NCBI GenBank assembly: GCA_021776685.1
Contig: JAJFFJ010000018.1
Span: forward strand, 1 to 64,000
DNA length: 64,000 bases
Source of the DNA: Alphaproteobacteria bacterium
Lineage (GTDB): Bacteria > Pseudomonadota > Alphaproteobacteria > Bin65
Reading direction: 5' to 3'
Made by a program: the position numbers and the translations under genes. Below the pieces are notes generated by a model. That model made no database searches. It was not told where the DNA came from and was given only the letters and a program-made list of their open reading frames with translations. Below, piece by piece: positions 9,534-19,280 of the stretch. Each line of letters opens with the position of its first letter. The first letter of the stretch is position 1.

Positions 9534-10853
9534 TTGAGTACAGCTGCCTCGCCAAAGCCGCCCCGCAATACCGCGCCCTTCTCGGCGTTTGAGCGGATGA
9601 TTGCCTGGCGCTATCTTCGGCCCGGGCGCAAGGAAGGCTTCATCTCGGTCATTGCCGGCTTTTCATTTCTGGGCATTGCACTGGGCGTGGCGACCCTCAT
9701 CATTGTCATGTCGGTGATGAATGGTTTCCGCCACGAACTGCTATCCCGGGTACTTGGCTTCAACGGGCATGTGTTTGTGTTGGGGGTGGGCGGCAAGGTT
9801 GGCGGCTATGATCCCATGGCAAAGCGCATCGCCAAATTGCCCGGCGTGACCAGTGTCCAGCCTGTGGTTGACGGTCAGGTGCTGGCTGCCGCGAAGAACC
9901 AGCAGACGGGCGCCTTCGTCCGGGGTATCCGGCTGGCCGACCTGAACCGACTGTTGAAACCGTCTGTCAAAGGGCTAAGCGGGAAGCAGCGCCGTGACTC
10001 CTTGCTGTCAGCAGGTTCTACCAAGAACTTCCGCGGCAAAACCGTGATTGTCGGCTATCGGATGGCGATCAGGCTGAACATCCGAGTCGGCGATGCGGTT
10101 CGTCTGATCTCGCCAAGAGGGCCGCCAAATCCGCTGGGCGCGCCTTTGCCGCGCATCGGCACCTTCCGGGTGATTGGCACCTTCGATTTCGGCATGTCGG
10201 AATATGACCGCGGTTACGTCTTTATGCCGCTTAAGACCGCGCAGGTGTTCTTTTTCCACCGGGGCACGGTGTCCAACATCGAAGTGCGTGTGGCAAAGCC
10301 TGTGGAGGCAGAAGCGATCGCGCAGCAGATCGTCAACCTTCGCCTCCGTAACGTCCGCATCCGTACCTGGCAGGAGGTGCATTCCACATTCGTGGGTGCA
10401 CTCAAGGTGGAACGGAACGTTATGTTCCTGATTCTGACCCTGATTATCGTCGTGGCGGCCTTCAACATCATCTCCAGCCTGATCATGCTGGTGAAGGACA
10501 AGACCCAGGCCATCGCCATCCTGCGGACCATGGGCGCAACCCGTTTGTCAATCATGCGGATATTCTTCCTCAGCGGCGCCAGTATTGGCATTTTGGGCAC
10601 CTTGATTGGCGCAGCCATGGGGCTGGCGGTCACAGACAACATTGCCGACATCAAGGAATGGCTCGAAGGAGTTATCGACAACAAACTCTTCCCCTCCGAG
10701 GTGTATTTCCTGTCACGGCTGCCGGCACTCATTGACTGGTCCGAAGTCTCTCAGGTGGTGGGCATGGGCTTGGGACTGTCTTTCCTGGCGACCGTATATC
10801 CTTCCTGGCGGGCGGCGCGGCTCGATCCTGTCGAAGCGCTACGGTATGAATAA
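9534..10853 (+). CDS. lolC: Lipoprotein-releasing ABC transporter permease, LolC/LolE family
   Basis: Inner-membrane subunit that extracts outer-membrane lipoproteins and hands them to LolA. It has an N-terminal membrane helix (FISVIAGFSFLGIALGVATL), a large periplasmic MacB-like domain (about residues 60-280) and three C-terminal helices, 439 residues in all. Only one permease gene is present beside lolD, so the complex is probably a homodimer of this protein. The assigned start is TTG 9534, after AAGGAC; ATG 9597 would cut part of the normal N-terminal segment. Its stop lies 3 bases before lolD. Confidence 0.93.
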   Translation: MSTAASPKPPRNTAPFSAFERMIAWRYLRPGRKEGFISVIAGFSFLGIALGVATLIIVMSVMNGFRHELLSRVLGFNGHVFVLGVGGKVGGYDPMAKRIAKLPGVTSVQPVVDGQVLAAAKNQQTGAFVRGIRLADLNRLLKPSVKGLSGKQRRDSLLSAGSTKNFRGKTVIVGYRMAIRLNIRVGDAVRLISPRGPPNPLGAPLPRIGTFRVIGTFDFGMSEYDRGYVFMPLKTAQVFFFHRGTVSNIEVRVAKPVEAEAIAQQIVNLRLRNVRIRTWQEVHSTFVGALKVERNVMFLILTLIIVVAAFNIISSLIMLVKDKTQAIAILRTMGATRLSIMRIFFLSGASIGILGTLIGAAMGLAVTDNIADIKEWLEGVIDNKLFPSEVYFLSRLPALIDWSEVSQVVGMGLGLSFLATVYPSWRAARLDPVEALRYE

Positions 10854-10856
10854 GCG

Positions 10857-11591
10857 ATGAGCGACTCCAGAATACCGACCGGCAGCGGGCCGTCACTTGA
10901 GCTGCACCACGTGAGCAAGATCTACAAGCAGCCGCGCGGTGAACTGGTTGTGCTGAAGGACGTCACGCTGGGAATCAGCCCGGGCGAAATGGTGGCGCTG
11001 GTCGGCCCATCGGGATCAGGCAAGTCGACGCTTTTGCATATTGCGGGCCTGCTCGACCGTCCTACCGCGGGTGAGGTGGTGCTGCGCGGCGAGGTTTGCA
11101 GCAAGCTGTCGGATGCTGATCGCTCCCGACTGCGCCGTCGGGGCCTTGGCTTTATCTATCAGTATCATCACTTGATGCCGGAGTTCTCCGCGCTGGAGAA
11201 TGTGATTATTCCTCAGATGATCGCCGGCGTTCACAAACGTGTGGCCAAGGCAAGGGCGCGCGAATTGCTCCAGGCGCTGGGCCTGAAAGATCGGGAAAGT
11301 CACCGGCCATCGCGACTGTCGGGGGGCGAACAACAACGCGTCGCCATTGCCCGTGCAGTGTCTAACGGGCCGTTCTGTCTGCTGGCGGATGAGCCCACCG
11401 GCAATCTCGATCAGGTCACCGCCAACACGGTTTTTTCGGCGTTGCACAGCCTGGTCCACGTGGCTGGCATCGCTGCCCTTGTAGCCACCCACAATATGGA
11501 ATTGGCGCACCGCATGGACCGAATCGTCGTCCTGCACAACGGCACACTGGTGGAGCACGACCCGGCGGAAACGCCGCCATCCGAAATCTGA
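10857..11591 (+). CDS. lolD: Lipoprotein-releasing ABC transporter ATP-binding protein
   Basis: ATPase that drives LolC/E-mediated lipoprotein release. The 244-residue product has Walker [10 protein letters not shown], the signature [15 protein letters not shown] and Walker [12 protein letters not shown] with the H-loop ATHNMEL. It begins 3 bases after the permease gene. The pair lies between proS and dnaE, a usual alphaproteobacterial arrangement. Confidence 0.96.
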   Translation: MSDSRIPTGSGPSLELHHVSKIYKQPRGELVVLKDVTLGISPGEMVALVGPSGSGKSTLLHIAGLLDRPTAGEVVLRGEVCSKLSDADRSRLRRRGLGFIYQYHHLMPEFSALENVIIPQMIAGVHKRVAKARARELLQALGLKDRESHRPSRLSGGEQQRVAIARAVSNGPFCLLADEPTGNLDQVTANTVFSALHSLVHVAGIAALVATHNMELAHRMDRIVVLHNGTLVEHDPAETPPSEI

Positions 11592-11697
11592 CGATCTTTT
11601 CTGGGGAAAACGCGGATATGGGCGGCGGCGGCTACTGACCCCGGCGCCCACCTGTGGCACGCTCACGCAGCTGGTCACCGCCGCACGGGTCCCTGAT

Positions 11698-14600
11698 ATG
11701 AGCCACGCTGAATTCGTTCACCTGCGGGTCCATTCCGCTTACTCACTCCTTGAAGGCGCGCTACGCATCAAGGATCTGGTGAACCTGTGCAGGGCGAACA
11801 AGATGCCCGCGGTGGCCATCACGGACACCAACAATCTGTTCGGCGCGCTGGAATTTTCCCAGGCCTGCATGGGCGCGGGTGTTCAACCGATCATCGGCTG
11901 CCAGCTGGACATCGTGGTCGATCCACAAGAGACACCAGGCACGCCCCTCGTTGCCGATCCGCTCGTCCTGTTGTGCAGAGACGAGGCTGGCTACGGCAAC
12001 CTTCTGAAACTCGTCAGTGCGGCGCATCTGACCACCGACGCCGGCGACTCACCGCATGTGACCCTTGAACGATTGCGAGAGCATTCAGAAGGCTTGATCG
12101 CTCTAAGCGGTGGGGTGGGCGGCCCACTGGGCCACCTTCTGGCCAACGGTCAACTAGAGAAAGCCGAAGCGGTGGCGGCAGAGCTCGCGTCAATATTCGA
12201 CGGCGCGTTCTACCTGGAATTATCCCGGCGTGGACTGACTGTCGAAGCTCAGACAGAAGCTGCTGTTTTTGACCTGGCAGACAAACTGAACTTGCCACTG
12301 GTCGCGACCAACGAGGCATTTTTCGGCGACACAAGTGAGTATGAAGCCCACGATGCCTTGTTGTGTGTAGCCGGCGGCACCTATGTGGGGGAACAGGAAC
12401 GGCGCCGGGTGACGCCCGAACACCGGCTTCGTTCAGCTGCGGAAATGCGGTCAATTTTTGCCGATATCCCGGAGGCGCTCGACAATACGCTGGCGATCGC
12501 CCGGCGGTGTGCGGTGATGGCCGAACCGCGCGACCCCATCCTGCCCCGGTTCCCGACCGAAAAAGGCCTGTCAGAGACAGATCAACTTGCCAAGGACGCT
12601 GCAGACGGGCTGGACGTCCAGCTTGAGATCCACGTGTTCACCGCCGAGATGGACGACTCCGCCCGGGCGGAGGCCGCACAGCCCTATCGTGAGCGGTTGG
12701 AATTTGAACTTGGCGTGATCGGTGAAATGGGCTTTCCCGGTTATTTCCTGATCGTCGCAGACTTCATCAAGTGGGCGAAAGAAAAGGGCATCCCTGTAGG
12801 TCCCGGACGAGGGTCCGGCGCGGGCTCGGTTGTCGCCTGGGCCCTGACAATCACGGACCTGGATCCGCTGCGCTGGGGACTGCTCTTTGAACGCTTCCTC
12901 AATCCGGAACGGGTGTCCATGCCGGATTTCGATGTGGATTTTTGTCAGGAACGCCGGGACGAAGTGATCCGCTACGTGCAGGACAAATATGGCGTCAATC
13001 ATGTGGCGCAGATCATCACGTTCGGAAAGCTGCAGGCGCGAGCGGTCCTTCGCGATGTGGGACGCGTGCTGCAGATGCCTTACGGTCAGATTGACCGTAT
13101 CTGTAAACTGGTGCCGAATAATCCGGCCAGTCCGGTGACCCTCCAGGAAGCGATAGACGGCGAGCCCATGCTGAAGGACATGCGGCGGGAAGACGATTCC
13201 GTCGCGCGCCTCATGGACATGGCCCTTCAACTCGAAGGTCTCTACCGGCACGCTTCGACCCACGCAGCCGGCGTGGTCATTGGCGATCGACCACTGGACG
13301 AGTTGATCCCGCTCTACCGCGATCCCCGCTCGGACATGCCTGTCACCCAGTTCAACATGAAGGATGTTGAGAAAGCCGGACTGGTGAAGTTCGATTTTCT
13401 GGGCCTCAAGACATTGTCGGTGCTGCAGCGCGCCGTCGAGCATCTGCGCGACAGGGGGGTTGATCTTGATCTGTCGACCCTGCCGCTGGACGACCCCGCC
13501 AGCTACGAAATGATGTCCCGCGGAGACACTACCGGGGTGTTCCAGCTGGAAAGTACGGGCATGCGCGACGTCCTGCGCCGCCTAAAACCCGACCGTTTCG
13601 AGGACATCATCGCCGTCGTCGCGCTCTATCGGCCAGGGCCGATGGAGAACATCCCTAGCTACATCGCCCGCAAACATGATGAGGAAGTAGTCACCTACCA
13701 GCATGACCTTCTTGAGCCAGTTCTCAAAGAGACCTTTGGCATCCCGATCTATCAGGAACAGGTGCAGCAGATGGCCCGCGATCTGGCCGGATACACTCTT
13801 GGGGGCGCCGATCTGCTGCGACGCGCAATGGGCAAGAAGATCAAGGCGGAGATGGATGCCCAGAGGGAAACCTTCGTCAACGGGTGTGCGGAGCACAGCA
13901 AGATCGGCAAGCCACTGGCGGAGCGGATCTTCGATACCATGGCTGCATTTGCAGGCTACGGTTTCAACAAATCCCATGCGGCGGCCTATGCGCTGGTCGC
14001 CTATCAGACTGCCTATCTGAAGGCGAATTATCCGGTCGAATTCCTGGCCGCATCCATGACCTTTGATATGGGCAACACCGACCGGCTAGCGGGCTTCAGG
14101 CGCGAGCTGATGCAACAGGGTATTGATCTGCTGCCGCCGGATATCAACGCCTCCGATGCGCGCTTTACGGTGGAGGAGGGCGCTGTCCGCTATGCCTTGG
14201 GTGCCCTGAAGAATGTCGGTGTTCAGGCCATGGCAGAACTGGCCGCGGAGCGCCGCGCCAACGGCCCGTTCAAGTCACTCGGTGATCTGGCGGGACGGCT
14301 CGACCCCCAGATTCTCAATAAGCGGCAGATGGAAAACCTTGTGCGCTCGGGCGCGTTCGATCCGCTCATGCCCAACCGGAAGCGCCTGTTTGAAGGGCTC
14401 GAGCGGGTGCTTAAACTGGCCAGCAGCGCCGCCCGCGACCGGAATGACGCCCAGGAAAACCTGTTTGGTGATGCCGCGGAAACTGCAGAAGCCCATCTTG
14501 ACCTGCCGGATATGATCGACTGGCCTGAAATGGACCGCCTGCGTCACGAATTCGATGCGGTCGGTTTCTACCTTTCCGCCCATCCTCTCGATAGCTATGC

Positions 14601-15165
14601 CGCTAACCTGAAGCGCCTGAAGGTCCTTCGCTATGCAGACCTGGCAGCACAGACGGAGCGGGGCGTTCAGCCCGGCGCTGCGCGGTTGGCGGGAACGGTG
14701 ACGGGCTGGCGGGAGCGTCGATCCGCGCGCGGAAACAAGTTCGCATTTATCCAGTTGAGCGACAGCAGCGGCATGTATGAGGTGACGGCCTTCTCCGAAG
14801 TGCTGTCGGCGGCGCGGGAACTGCTGGAGGAAGCGTCGGGGTCTGGGGTGCCGGTATTGATCACCACTGAAGTGAAGCGGGAAGAAAACGCGCCCCGGCT
14901 GCTCGCAAGCGCCATTGTCCGGCTGGACTCGGCAATGGACAACATCAGCACCGGCATCCGGGTGGTGGTTGCCAATGCGGACGCCGTCGCGGCCCTGAAG
15001 TCTGTCCTTGAACGTGACCGTGATGGCCGCGGCGAGGTAACCGTGATTGTACCGGATGGCGCCCGGGAGATCGAAATGACCCTTCCCCGAAAATTCACCA
15101 ACGCGCCGGCCACCCGGCAGGCAATCAAATCCCTGCCAGGCATTCAGCACGTAGAAGAGGTGTGA
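11698..15165 (+). CDS. dnaE: DNA polymerase III subunit alpha
   Basis: Catalytic replicative polymerase, 1155 residues. In order: PHP domain from residue 1 (HLRVHSAYSLLEGAL), palm/fingers with GPGRGSGAGSVVAW and the catalytic acidic triplet D410-x-D412-x-D414 in MPDFDVDF, helix-hairpin-helix region (about 800-880), OB fold near residues 985-1060 and a short C-terminal domain. This is the replicative DnaE1 type, not the imuB-linked DnaE2. The 106 bases before it hold only a GC-rich inverted region; the ATG has a weak ribosome-binding site. Confidence 0.97.
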   Translation: MSHAEFVHLRVHSAYSLLEGALRIKDLVNLCRANKMPAVAITDTNNLFGALEFSQACMGAGVQPIIGCQLDIVVDPQETPGTPLVADPLVLLCRDEAGYGNLLKLVSAAHLTTDAGDSPHVTLERLREHSEGLIALSGGVGGPLGHLLANGQLEKAEAVAAELASIFDGAFYLELSRRGLTVEAQTEAAVFDLADKLNLPLVATNEAFFGDTSEYEAHDALLCVAGGTYVGEQERRRVTPEHRLRSAAEMRSIFADIPEALDNTLAIARRCAVMAEPRDPILPRFPTEKGLSETDQLAKDAADGLDVQLEIHVFTAEMDDSARAEAAQPYRERLEFELGVIGEMGFPGYFLIVADFIKWAKEKGIPVGPGRGSGAGSVVAWALTITDLDPLRWGLLFERFLNPERVSMPDFDVDFCQERRDEVIRYVQDKYGVNHVAQIITFGKLQARAVLRDVGRVLQMPYGQIDRICKLVPNNPASPVTLQEAIDGEPMLKDMRREDDSVARLMDMALQLEGLYRHASTHAAGVVIGDRPLDELIPLYRDPRSDMPVTQFNMKDVEKAGLVKFDFLGLKTLSVLQRAVEHLRDRGVDLDLSTLPLDDPASYEMMSRGDTTGVFQLESTGMRDVLRRLKPDRFEDIIAVVALYRPGPMENIPSYIARKHDEEVVTYQHDLLEPVLKETFGIPIYQEQVQQMARDLAGYTLGGADLLRRAMGKKIKAEMDAQRETFVNGCAEHSKIGKPLAERIFDTMAAFAGYGFNKSHAAAYALVAYQTAYLKANYPVEFLAASMTFDMGNTDRLAGFRRELMQQGIDLLPPDINASDARFTVEEGAVRYALGALKNVGVQAMAELAAERRANGPFKSLGDLAGRLDPQILNKRQMENLVRSGAFDPLMPNRKRLFEGLERVLKLASSAARDRNDAQENLFGDAAETAEAHLDLPDMIDWPEMDRLRHEFDAVGFYLSAHPLDSYAANLKRLKVLRYADLAAQTERGVQPGAARLAGTVTGWRERRSARGNKFAFIQLSDSSGMYEVTAFSEVLSAARELLEEASGSGVPVLITTEVKREENAPRLLASAIVRLDSAMDNISTGIRVVVANADAVAALKSVLERDRDGRGEVTVIVPDGAREIEMTLPRKFTNAPATRQAIKSLPGIQHVEEV

Positions 15166-15342
15166 CCATTTCGCACCTGCGAAAACGCCTTGTTTTTTGG
15201 GCTAGTGAGGCGTAAGAAACCGCTCGATTTCTGATCCCACACGTGGTCTCGCGGCGCGTTGCACATCAACGTGTCGCTCCGGTGCCTGTATTTCCGATGC
15301 AGGTGTTTCGACCGCGGAGGCTTAACCGGAAAAGGACAAGAC
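15166..15342 (+). promoter_or_regulatory. dnaE-rpsB intergenic region and rpsB leader
   Basis: 177 bases without a gene. The inverted pair ACGCCT (15185-15190) and AGGCGT (15208-15213) brackets a T6 run, a weak terminator-like arrangement after dnaE. A short CCTG/CAGG pair lies close to the rpsB start. rpsB mRNA leaders bind S2 or are otherwise regulated in many proteobacteria, so a control element here is plausible, but I see no motif I can name. The rpsB ribosome-binding site is AAAGGACAAG just before the ATG. Confidence 0.35.
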
Positions 15343-16245
15343 ATGACCATGCCTTCTTTCACCATGCGTCAACTGCTTGAGGCTGGCGTACATTTTGGCC
15401 ACCGCACCCGTCGGTGGAACCCGAAGATGTCTACCTACATCTTCGGTGCACGCAACAATGTCCATATTCTGGACCTGCAGCAGACGGTGCCCATGTTGCA
15501 TCGTGCGATGCAGGCCGTACGCGACGTGGCAGCGGCCGGCGGCCGTATTCTGTTTGTCGGCACAAAGCGTCAGGCCAGCAGCTATATCCGCCAGTCGCGG
15601 GAACGCTGCGGCCAGTTTTACGTGGATCATCGCTGGCTCGGCGGCATGCTGACCAACTGGAACACGATCCGCGCGTCGATCACCCGCCTGAAAGAGCTTG
15701 AGGAACGCCTGTCCAATGAGCAGGAAACCCTCGGCCTGACCAAAAAAGAACTGCTGCAGCTGACCCGCGAACGGGACAAGCTGGACCGGGCGCTGGGCGG
15801 CATCAAGGACATGACCGCACTGCCGGACATTGTGGTGATCATCGATACCAACAAAGAAGACATCGCAGTGGCCGAAGCAAAAAAGCTCGGCATTCCGATT
15901 GTCGGGGTCATCGACAGCAACTCCAATCCGGATGGCATCGATTTCCCGGTTCCGGGCAACGATGATTCGCTGCGGGCGATCGAGCTCTACTGCGAACTTC
16001 TCTGGGGCGCGGTTCTGGACGGCCTCGCGGAAGAAGTTGCGGCCTCCGGAGGCGACCCGGGTGAAGCTGAAGCTTTGCCGGTAGAAAATTTGGAAGTGGC
16101 TGAAGCCCCGGCGGAAAAGGCTGGTGCTGAAGCGGCTGCCCCGGTGGAAGCCGCACCAGCTGCAGAAGCAGCTGTCCCTGCTGAAGCCGCTCCGGCGGCC
16201 GAGGCGGCAGAAGAAAAACCGGCCGAAGAAGCGGCCGCTAGCTGA
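15343..16245 (+). CDS. rpsB: 30S ribosomal protein S2
   Basis: Small-subunit protein needed for S1 assembly. The N-terminus [20 protein letters not shown] and the following [15 protein letters not shown] are diagnostic. ATG 15343 was taken in place of the longer open frame from 15259 because the S2 homology starts there after AAAGGACAAG. The protein is 300 residues: a normal core to about residue 235, then roughly 65 residues of Ala/Glu/Pro-rich low complexity (repeated EAAPAAEAA). tsf follows after 45 bases containing a hairpin. Confidence 0.97.
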   Translation: MTMPSFTMRQLLEAGVHFGHRTRRWNPKMSTYIFGARNNVHILDLQQTVPMLHRAMQAVRDVAAAGGRILFVGTKRQASSYIRQSRERCGQFYVDHRWLGGMLTNWNTIRASITRLKELEERLSNEQETLGLTKKELLQLTRERDKLDRALGGIKDMTALPDIVVIIDTNKEDIAVAEAKKLGIPIVGVIDSNSNPDGIDFPVPGNDDSLRAIELYCELLWGAVLDGLAEEVAASGGDPGEAEALPVENLEVAEAPAEKAGAEAAAPVEAAPAAEAAVPAEAAPAAEAAEEKPAEEAAAS

Positions 16246-16251
16246 ACATGA

Positions 16252-16271
16252 CCGGGCCATATTCGGCCCGG
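16252..16271 (+). promoter_or_regulatory. rpsB-tsf intergenic hairpin
   Basis: Perfect 7-bp stem CCGGGCC (16252-16258) / GGCCCGG (16265-16271) with a 6-base loop, 6 bases after the rpsB stop and 19 bases before the tsf start. There is no U tract, so it is more likely a processing, pausing or partial attenuation element than a full terminator. A transcript drop between rpsB and tsf is known in E. coli; the same role here is inference. Confidence 0.6.
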
Positions 16272-16290
16272 CAGATCTCACGGAGATACC

Positions 16291-17217
16291 ATGGCTGAAG
16301 TCACGGCATCGCTGGTCAAGCAACTGCGCGAGATGACCGGCGCCGGAATGATGGATTGCAAGAAGGCGTTGGGCGAGGTCGATGGCGACGTCGAAGCAGC
16401 GGTCGAATGGCTGCGCAAAAAAGGCCTGTCCGCAGCGGCGAAAAAGTCCGACCGCGTGGCGGCGGAAGGTTTGGTGGGAGTTGCCACAGAAGGCGCCGCC
16501 GGTGCGCTCGTTGAAGTCAATAGTGAAACCGATTTCGTCGCCCGGAACGAAACCTTCCAGGGTTTCGTTTCAACGGTTGCCAACCTGGCGCTCGCCGCCA
16601 ATGGCGACATGGCCGTGCTGACGCAGACGGATTATCCCGGCAGCGGCCGCAACGTGGAAGAGGAGCTCACCCATCAGATCGCCACGATCGGCGAGAATAT
16701 GGGTCTTCGCCGCGCTGCTGTGGTCAAAGCAGATCCAGGTGTTGTCGCCAGCTACGTCCATAACTCCGTTGTGTCAGGCCTCGGCAAGATCGGCGTTCTG
16801 GTTGCGATCAAGTCTGAAGGCGACGCCGATGTGCTGACCGCCCTTGGAAAGCAGATCGCCATGCACGTCGCGGCAACCAACCCTCAGGCCGTGTCTGTGG
16901 ATGATCTTGATCCCACGGTTGTGGAAAAAGAACGCCAGATTCTCAGCGAACAGGCGAAAGACAGTGGCAAACCTGATGATATTATCCAGAAGATGGTCGA
17001 TGGCCGTATCAGGAAGTTCTATGAAGAGGTGGTGCTGCTGAACCAGATATATGTCATCGATGGCGAATCAAAGGTTTCAAAGGTTCTGGAAGCCGCCGCC
17101 GGTGACGCAGGCGCACCAGTGGAAATTGCCGGGTTCCTCCGGTTCCAGCTGGGTGAAGGCATTGACAAGAAAGACGACGATTTCGCAGCGGAGGTGGCGC
17201 AACTCGCAGGTGAATAG
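16291..17217 (+). CDS. tsf: Elongation factor Ts
   Basis: Guanine-nucleotide exchange factor for EF-Tu. The 308-residue protein begins with the UBA-like [19 protein letters not shown] and has the exchange motif [12 protein letters not shown] (about residues 77-88), followed by two core subdomains. The length is normal. GGAG just upstream serves as ribosome-binding site. It is the second gene of rpsB-tsf-pyrH-frr. Confidence 0.97.
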   Translation: MAEVTASLVKQLREMTGAGMMDCKKALGEVDGDVEAAVEWLRKKGLSAAAKKSDRVAAEGLVGVATEGAAGALVEVNSETDFVARNETFQGFVSTVANLALAANGDMAVLTQTDYPGSGRNVEEELTHQIATIGENMGLRRAAVVKADPGVVASYVHNSVVSGLGKIGVLVAIKSEGDADVLTALGKQIAMHVAATNPQAVSVDDLDPTVVEKERQILSEQAKDSGKPDDIIQKMVDGRIRKFYEEVVLLNQIYVIDGESKVSKVLEAAAGDAGAPVEIAGFLRFQLGEGIDKKDDDFAAEVAQLAGE

Positions 17218-17230
17218 CTGCGTTGCCGCC

Positions 17231-17251
17231 AGCCTGCCAGCGAGGCAGGCT
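17231..17251 (+). promoter_or_regulatory. Hairpin covering the pyrH ribosome-binding site
   Basis: Perfect 8-bp stem AGCCTGCC (17231-17238) / GGCAGGCT (17244-17251) with loop AGCGA, ending 2 bases before the pyrH ATG at 17254. The only Shine-Dalgarno-like GAGG (17242-17245) lies in the loop and right arm, so folding would hide it. The absence of a U tract argues against a terminator. A role in setting pyrH translation is inference. Confidence 0.6.
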
Positions 17252-17253
17252 CA

Positions 17254-17979
17254 ATGACAGACTCCGACGCCTACCGGCGTATTCTGCTGAAAATTTCCGG
17301 CGAGGCCCTGATGGGCGCGCAGGAATATGGAATCGACCCGGAATTTCTGGGTCGCGTCGCTGCGGAAATAAAGTCGGTTCATACTCTTGGTGTTGAAATC
17401 TGTCTGGTCGTGGGCGGTGGCAACATCTTTCGCGGCATTCAGTCAGCGGCCCAAGGGGTTGAGCGCGCCACCGGCGACTATATGGGCATGCTCGCCACGG
17501 TGATGAACTCTTTGGCCGTGCAGGCGGCACTTGAGCGGATCGATGTGCCGACGCGGGTTCTCTCTGCTATTCCCATGGCGACTGTGTGCGAGCCGTATAT
17601 CCGCCGGCGCGGCATCCGCCACCTTGAAAAGGGGCGGGTGGTAATCTTCGCGGCAGGGACCGGAAACCCGTTCTTTACTACCGATACAGCGGCCGCCTTG
17701 CGCGCTTCAGAGATGAACTGCGAAGCGCTTCTCAAAGCAACCAAGGTGGATGGCGTATACAGCGCTGATCCGATGGTCGAGCCCGATGCCAAACGCTACG
17801 AGCGGATGACCTTCCATCAGGTTCTCGCGCGGGATCTGAAGGTCATGGATGCGTCGGCAATAGCGCTTTGCCGTGAAAACCGAATTCCGATTTTGGTATT
17901 TTCGTTACAGAATTCAGGGGCAATTGCCGAAGTGGTCCAGGGAAACGGCCAGTTCACGTTGATCAGGAACGAGGAATAG
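17254..17979 (+). CDS. pyrH: Uridylate kinase
   Basis: Bacterial UMP kinase (amino-acid-kinase fold), makes UDP for nucleotide and cell-wall precursors. The 241-residue product has the phosphate-binding [11 protein letters not shown] at the start, [10 protein letters not shown] and the nucleotide site [20 protein letters not shown]. Length and order are normal. It sits between tsf and frr with 36 bases upstream that fold into a hairpin over its ribosome-binding site. Confidence 0.97.
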   Translation: MTDSDAYRRILLKISGEALMGAQEYGIDPEFLGRVAAEIKSVHTLGVEICLVVGGGNIFRGIQSAAQGVERATGDYMGMLATVMNSLAVQAALERIDVPTRVLSAIPMATVCEPYIRRRGIRHLEKGRVVIFAAGTGNPFFTTDTAAALRASEMNCEALLKATKVDGVYSADPMVEPDAKRYERMTFHQVLARDLKVMDASAIALCRENRIPILVFSLQNSGAIAEVVQGNGQFTLIRNEE

Positions 17980-17983
17980 TCTG

Positions 17984-18541
17984 GTGGCAAATCCAAATAT
18001 CAAAGACATCAAGCGGCGGATGGACGGTGCCGTCGAGGTTTTGCGGAACGAATTTAGCGGGCTACGCGCCGGCCGCGCGTCCACCAGCTTGCTGGAGCCG
18101 GTTCAGGTAGATGCCTATGGCGCCAAAATGCCGATGGGCCAGGTGGGTACGATTTCCGCACCAGAGTCGCGGCTCCTGACCGTTCAAGTATGGGACAATG
18201 GACTTGTGGCGTCGGTTGAAAAGGCGATCCGCGAATCGGATCTGGGCCTGAATCCGCAGACCGAAGGCCAAGTCATTCGGATTCCCATTCCTGAACTCGA
18301 TGAGGAACGCCGCCAGGAACTGGTCAAGGTGGCGCACAAATACGCCGAGCAGGCGCGGGTGGCGGTACGCAATGTCCGGCGTGACGGTATGGAGACCCTC
18401 AAGAAGCTGGAAAAGGACGGCGAGATATCCAAGGATGAACATCACGCCTGGTCTGACGACATCCAGAAAGTTACGGATGAGCATGTGTCCGGAATCGACG
18501 AGGCGCTGCAGAGTAAAGAACAGGAAATTATGCAGGTTTGA
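17984..18541 (+). CDS. frr: Ribosome-recycling factor
   Basis: Releases ribosomes from mRNA after termination together with EF-G. The 185-residue protein begins near the typical [25 protein letters not shown] and has the [22 protein letters not shown] loop region and the long coiled domain. GTG 17984 is preceded by GAGGAATAG and lies 4 bases after pyrH. uppS follows after 4 bases. Confidence 0.97.
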   Translation: MANPNIKDIKRRMDGAVEVLRNEFSGLRAGRASTSLLEPVQVDAYGAKMPMGQVGTISAPESRLLTVQVWDNGLVASVEKAIRESDLGLNPQTEGQVIRIPIPELDEERRQELVKVAHKYAEQARVAVRNVRRDGMETLKKLEKDGEISKDEHHAWSDDIQKVTDEHVSGIDEALQSKEQEIMQV

Positions 18542-18545
18542 GCGA

Positions 18546-19280
18546 ATGACCGCACTGCCGTCTCATCCCTCCAGTCAGGAAGACCTCGTCCATGTAGCCA
18601 TCATCATGGACGGTAATGGCCGCTGGGCGACCCAACGGGGATTGCCGCGTGCGGCGGGGCATCGCCAGGGTATGGAGGCGGTGCGTGCCACCGTCGATGC
18701 GTCGAAGGAACTCGGTATAGGGTATCTGACGCTTTATGGCTTTTCCTCTGAAAACTGGAAACGGCCGGAGTCGGAAGTTCGCGACCTCATGGGGCTACTC
18801 CGTCTGTACCTTCGCCGTGAGATCAGGGAACTCCACGAAGGCGGTGTGCGCCTGCGGTTCATCGGCAACCGTGACCGGCTGGCCAAGGACATCGTGCGGT
18901 TGATTGATGAAGCAGAAGCAATGACCCAATCAAACGCGCGACTGAATTTGACCATTGCGTTGAGCTATGGCAGCCGTGACGAAATTCTGGGAGCCGTGCG
19001 TGAGACGGTGGCGAAGGTCCAGGCCGGCGAGCTGTCGGTTGAAGCGCTGGACGAGCATACATTCTCGCGAATGTTGTCGACTGTCGAAATTCCTGATCCG
19101 GATCTGGTGATCCGCACCAGTGGCGAGCAGCGCCTGAGTAACTTTCTGCTGTGGCAGTCGGCCTATGCGGAATTGATTTTCACGGAATGCTATTGGCCAG
19201 ACTTCGGCCGTGAGCAGTTGAGCCAGGCAATGGAAGAATATCGGGGCCGCGAGCGCCGGTACGGAGCAGCGATTGCCTGA
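18546..19280 (+). CDS. uppS: Undecaprenyl diphosphate synthase
   Basis: Cis-prenyltransferase that makes the C55 lipid carrier for peptidoglycan. The motifs IIMDGNGRWATQRGLPRAAGH (catalytic Asp at about residue 23) and DLVIRTSGEQRLSNFLLWQSAY are present. The frame is open far upstream inside frr; ATG 18546 was chosen because homology begins just after it and it lies 4 bases after the frr stop. 244 residues is normal. The cdsA start overlaps its last codons. Confidence 0.96.
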   Translation: MTALPSHPSSQEDLVHVAIIMDGNGRWATQRGLPRAAGHRQGMEAVRATVDASKELGIGYLTLYGFSSENWKRPESEVRDLMGLLRLYLRREIRELHEGGVRLRFIGNRDRLAKDIVRLIDEAEAMTQSNARLNLTIALSYGSRDEILGAVRETVAKVQAGELSVEALDEHTFSRMLSTVEIPDPDLVIRTSGEQRLSNFLLWQSAYAELIFTECYWPDFGREQLSQAMEEYRGRERRYGAAIA

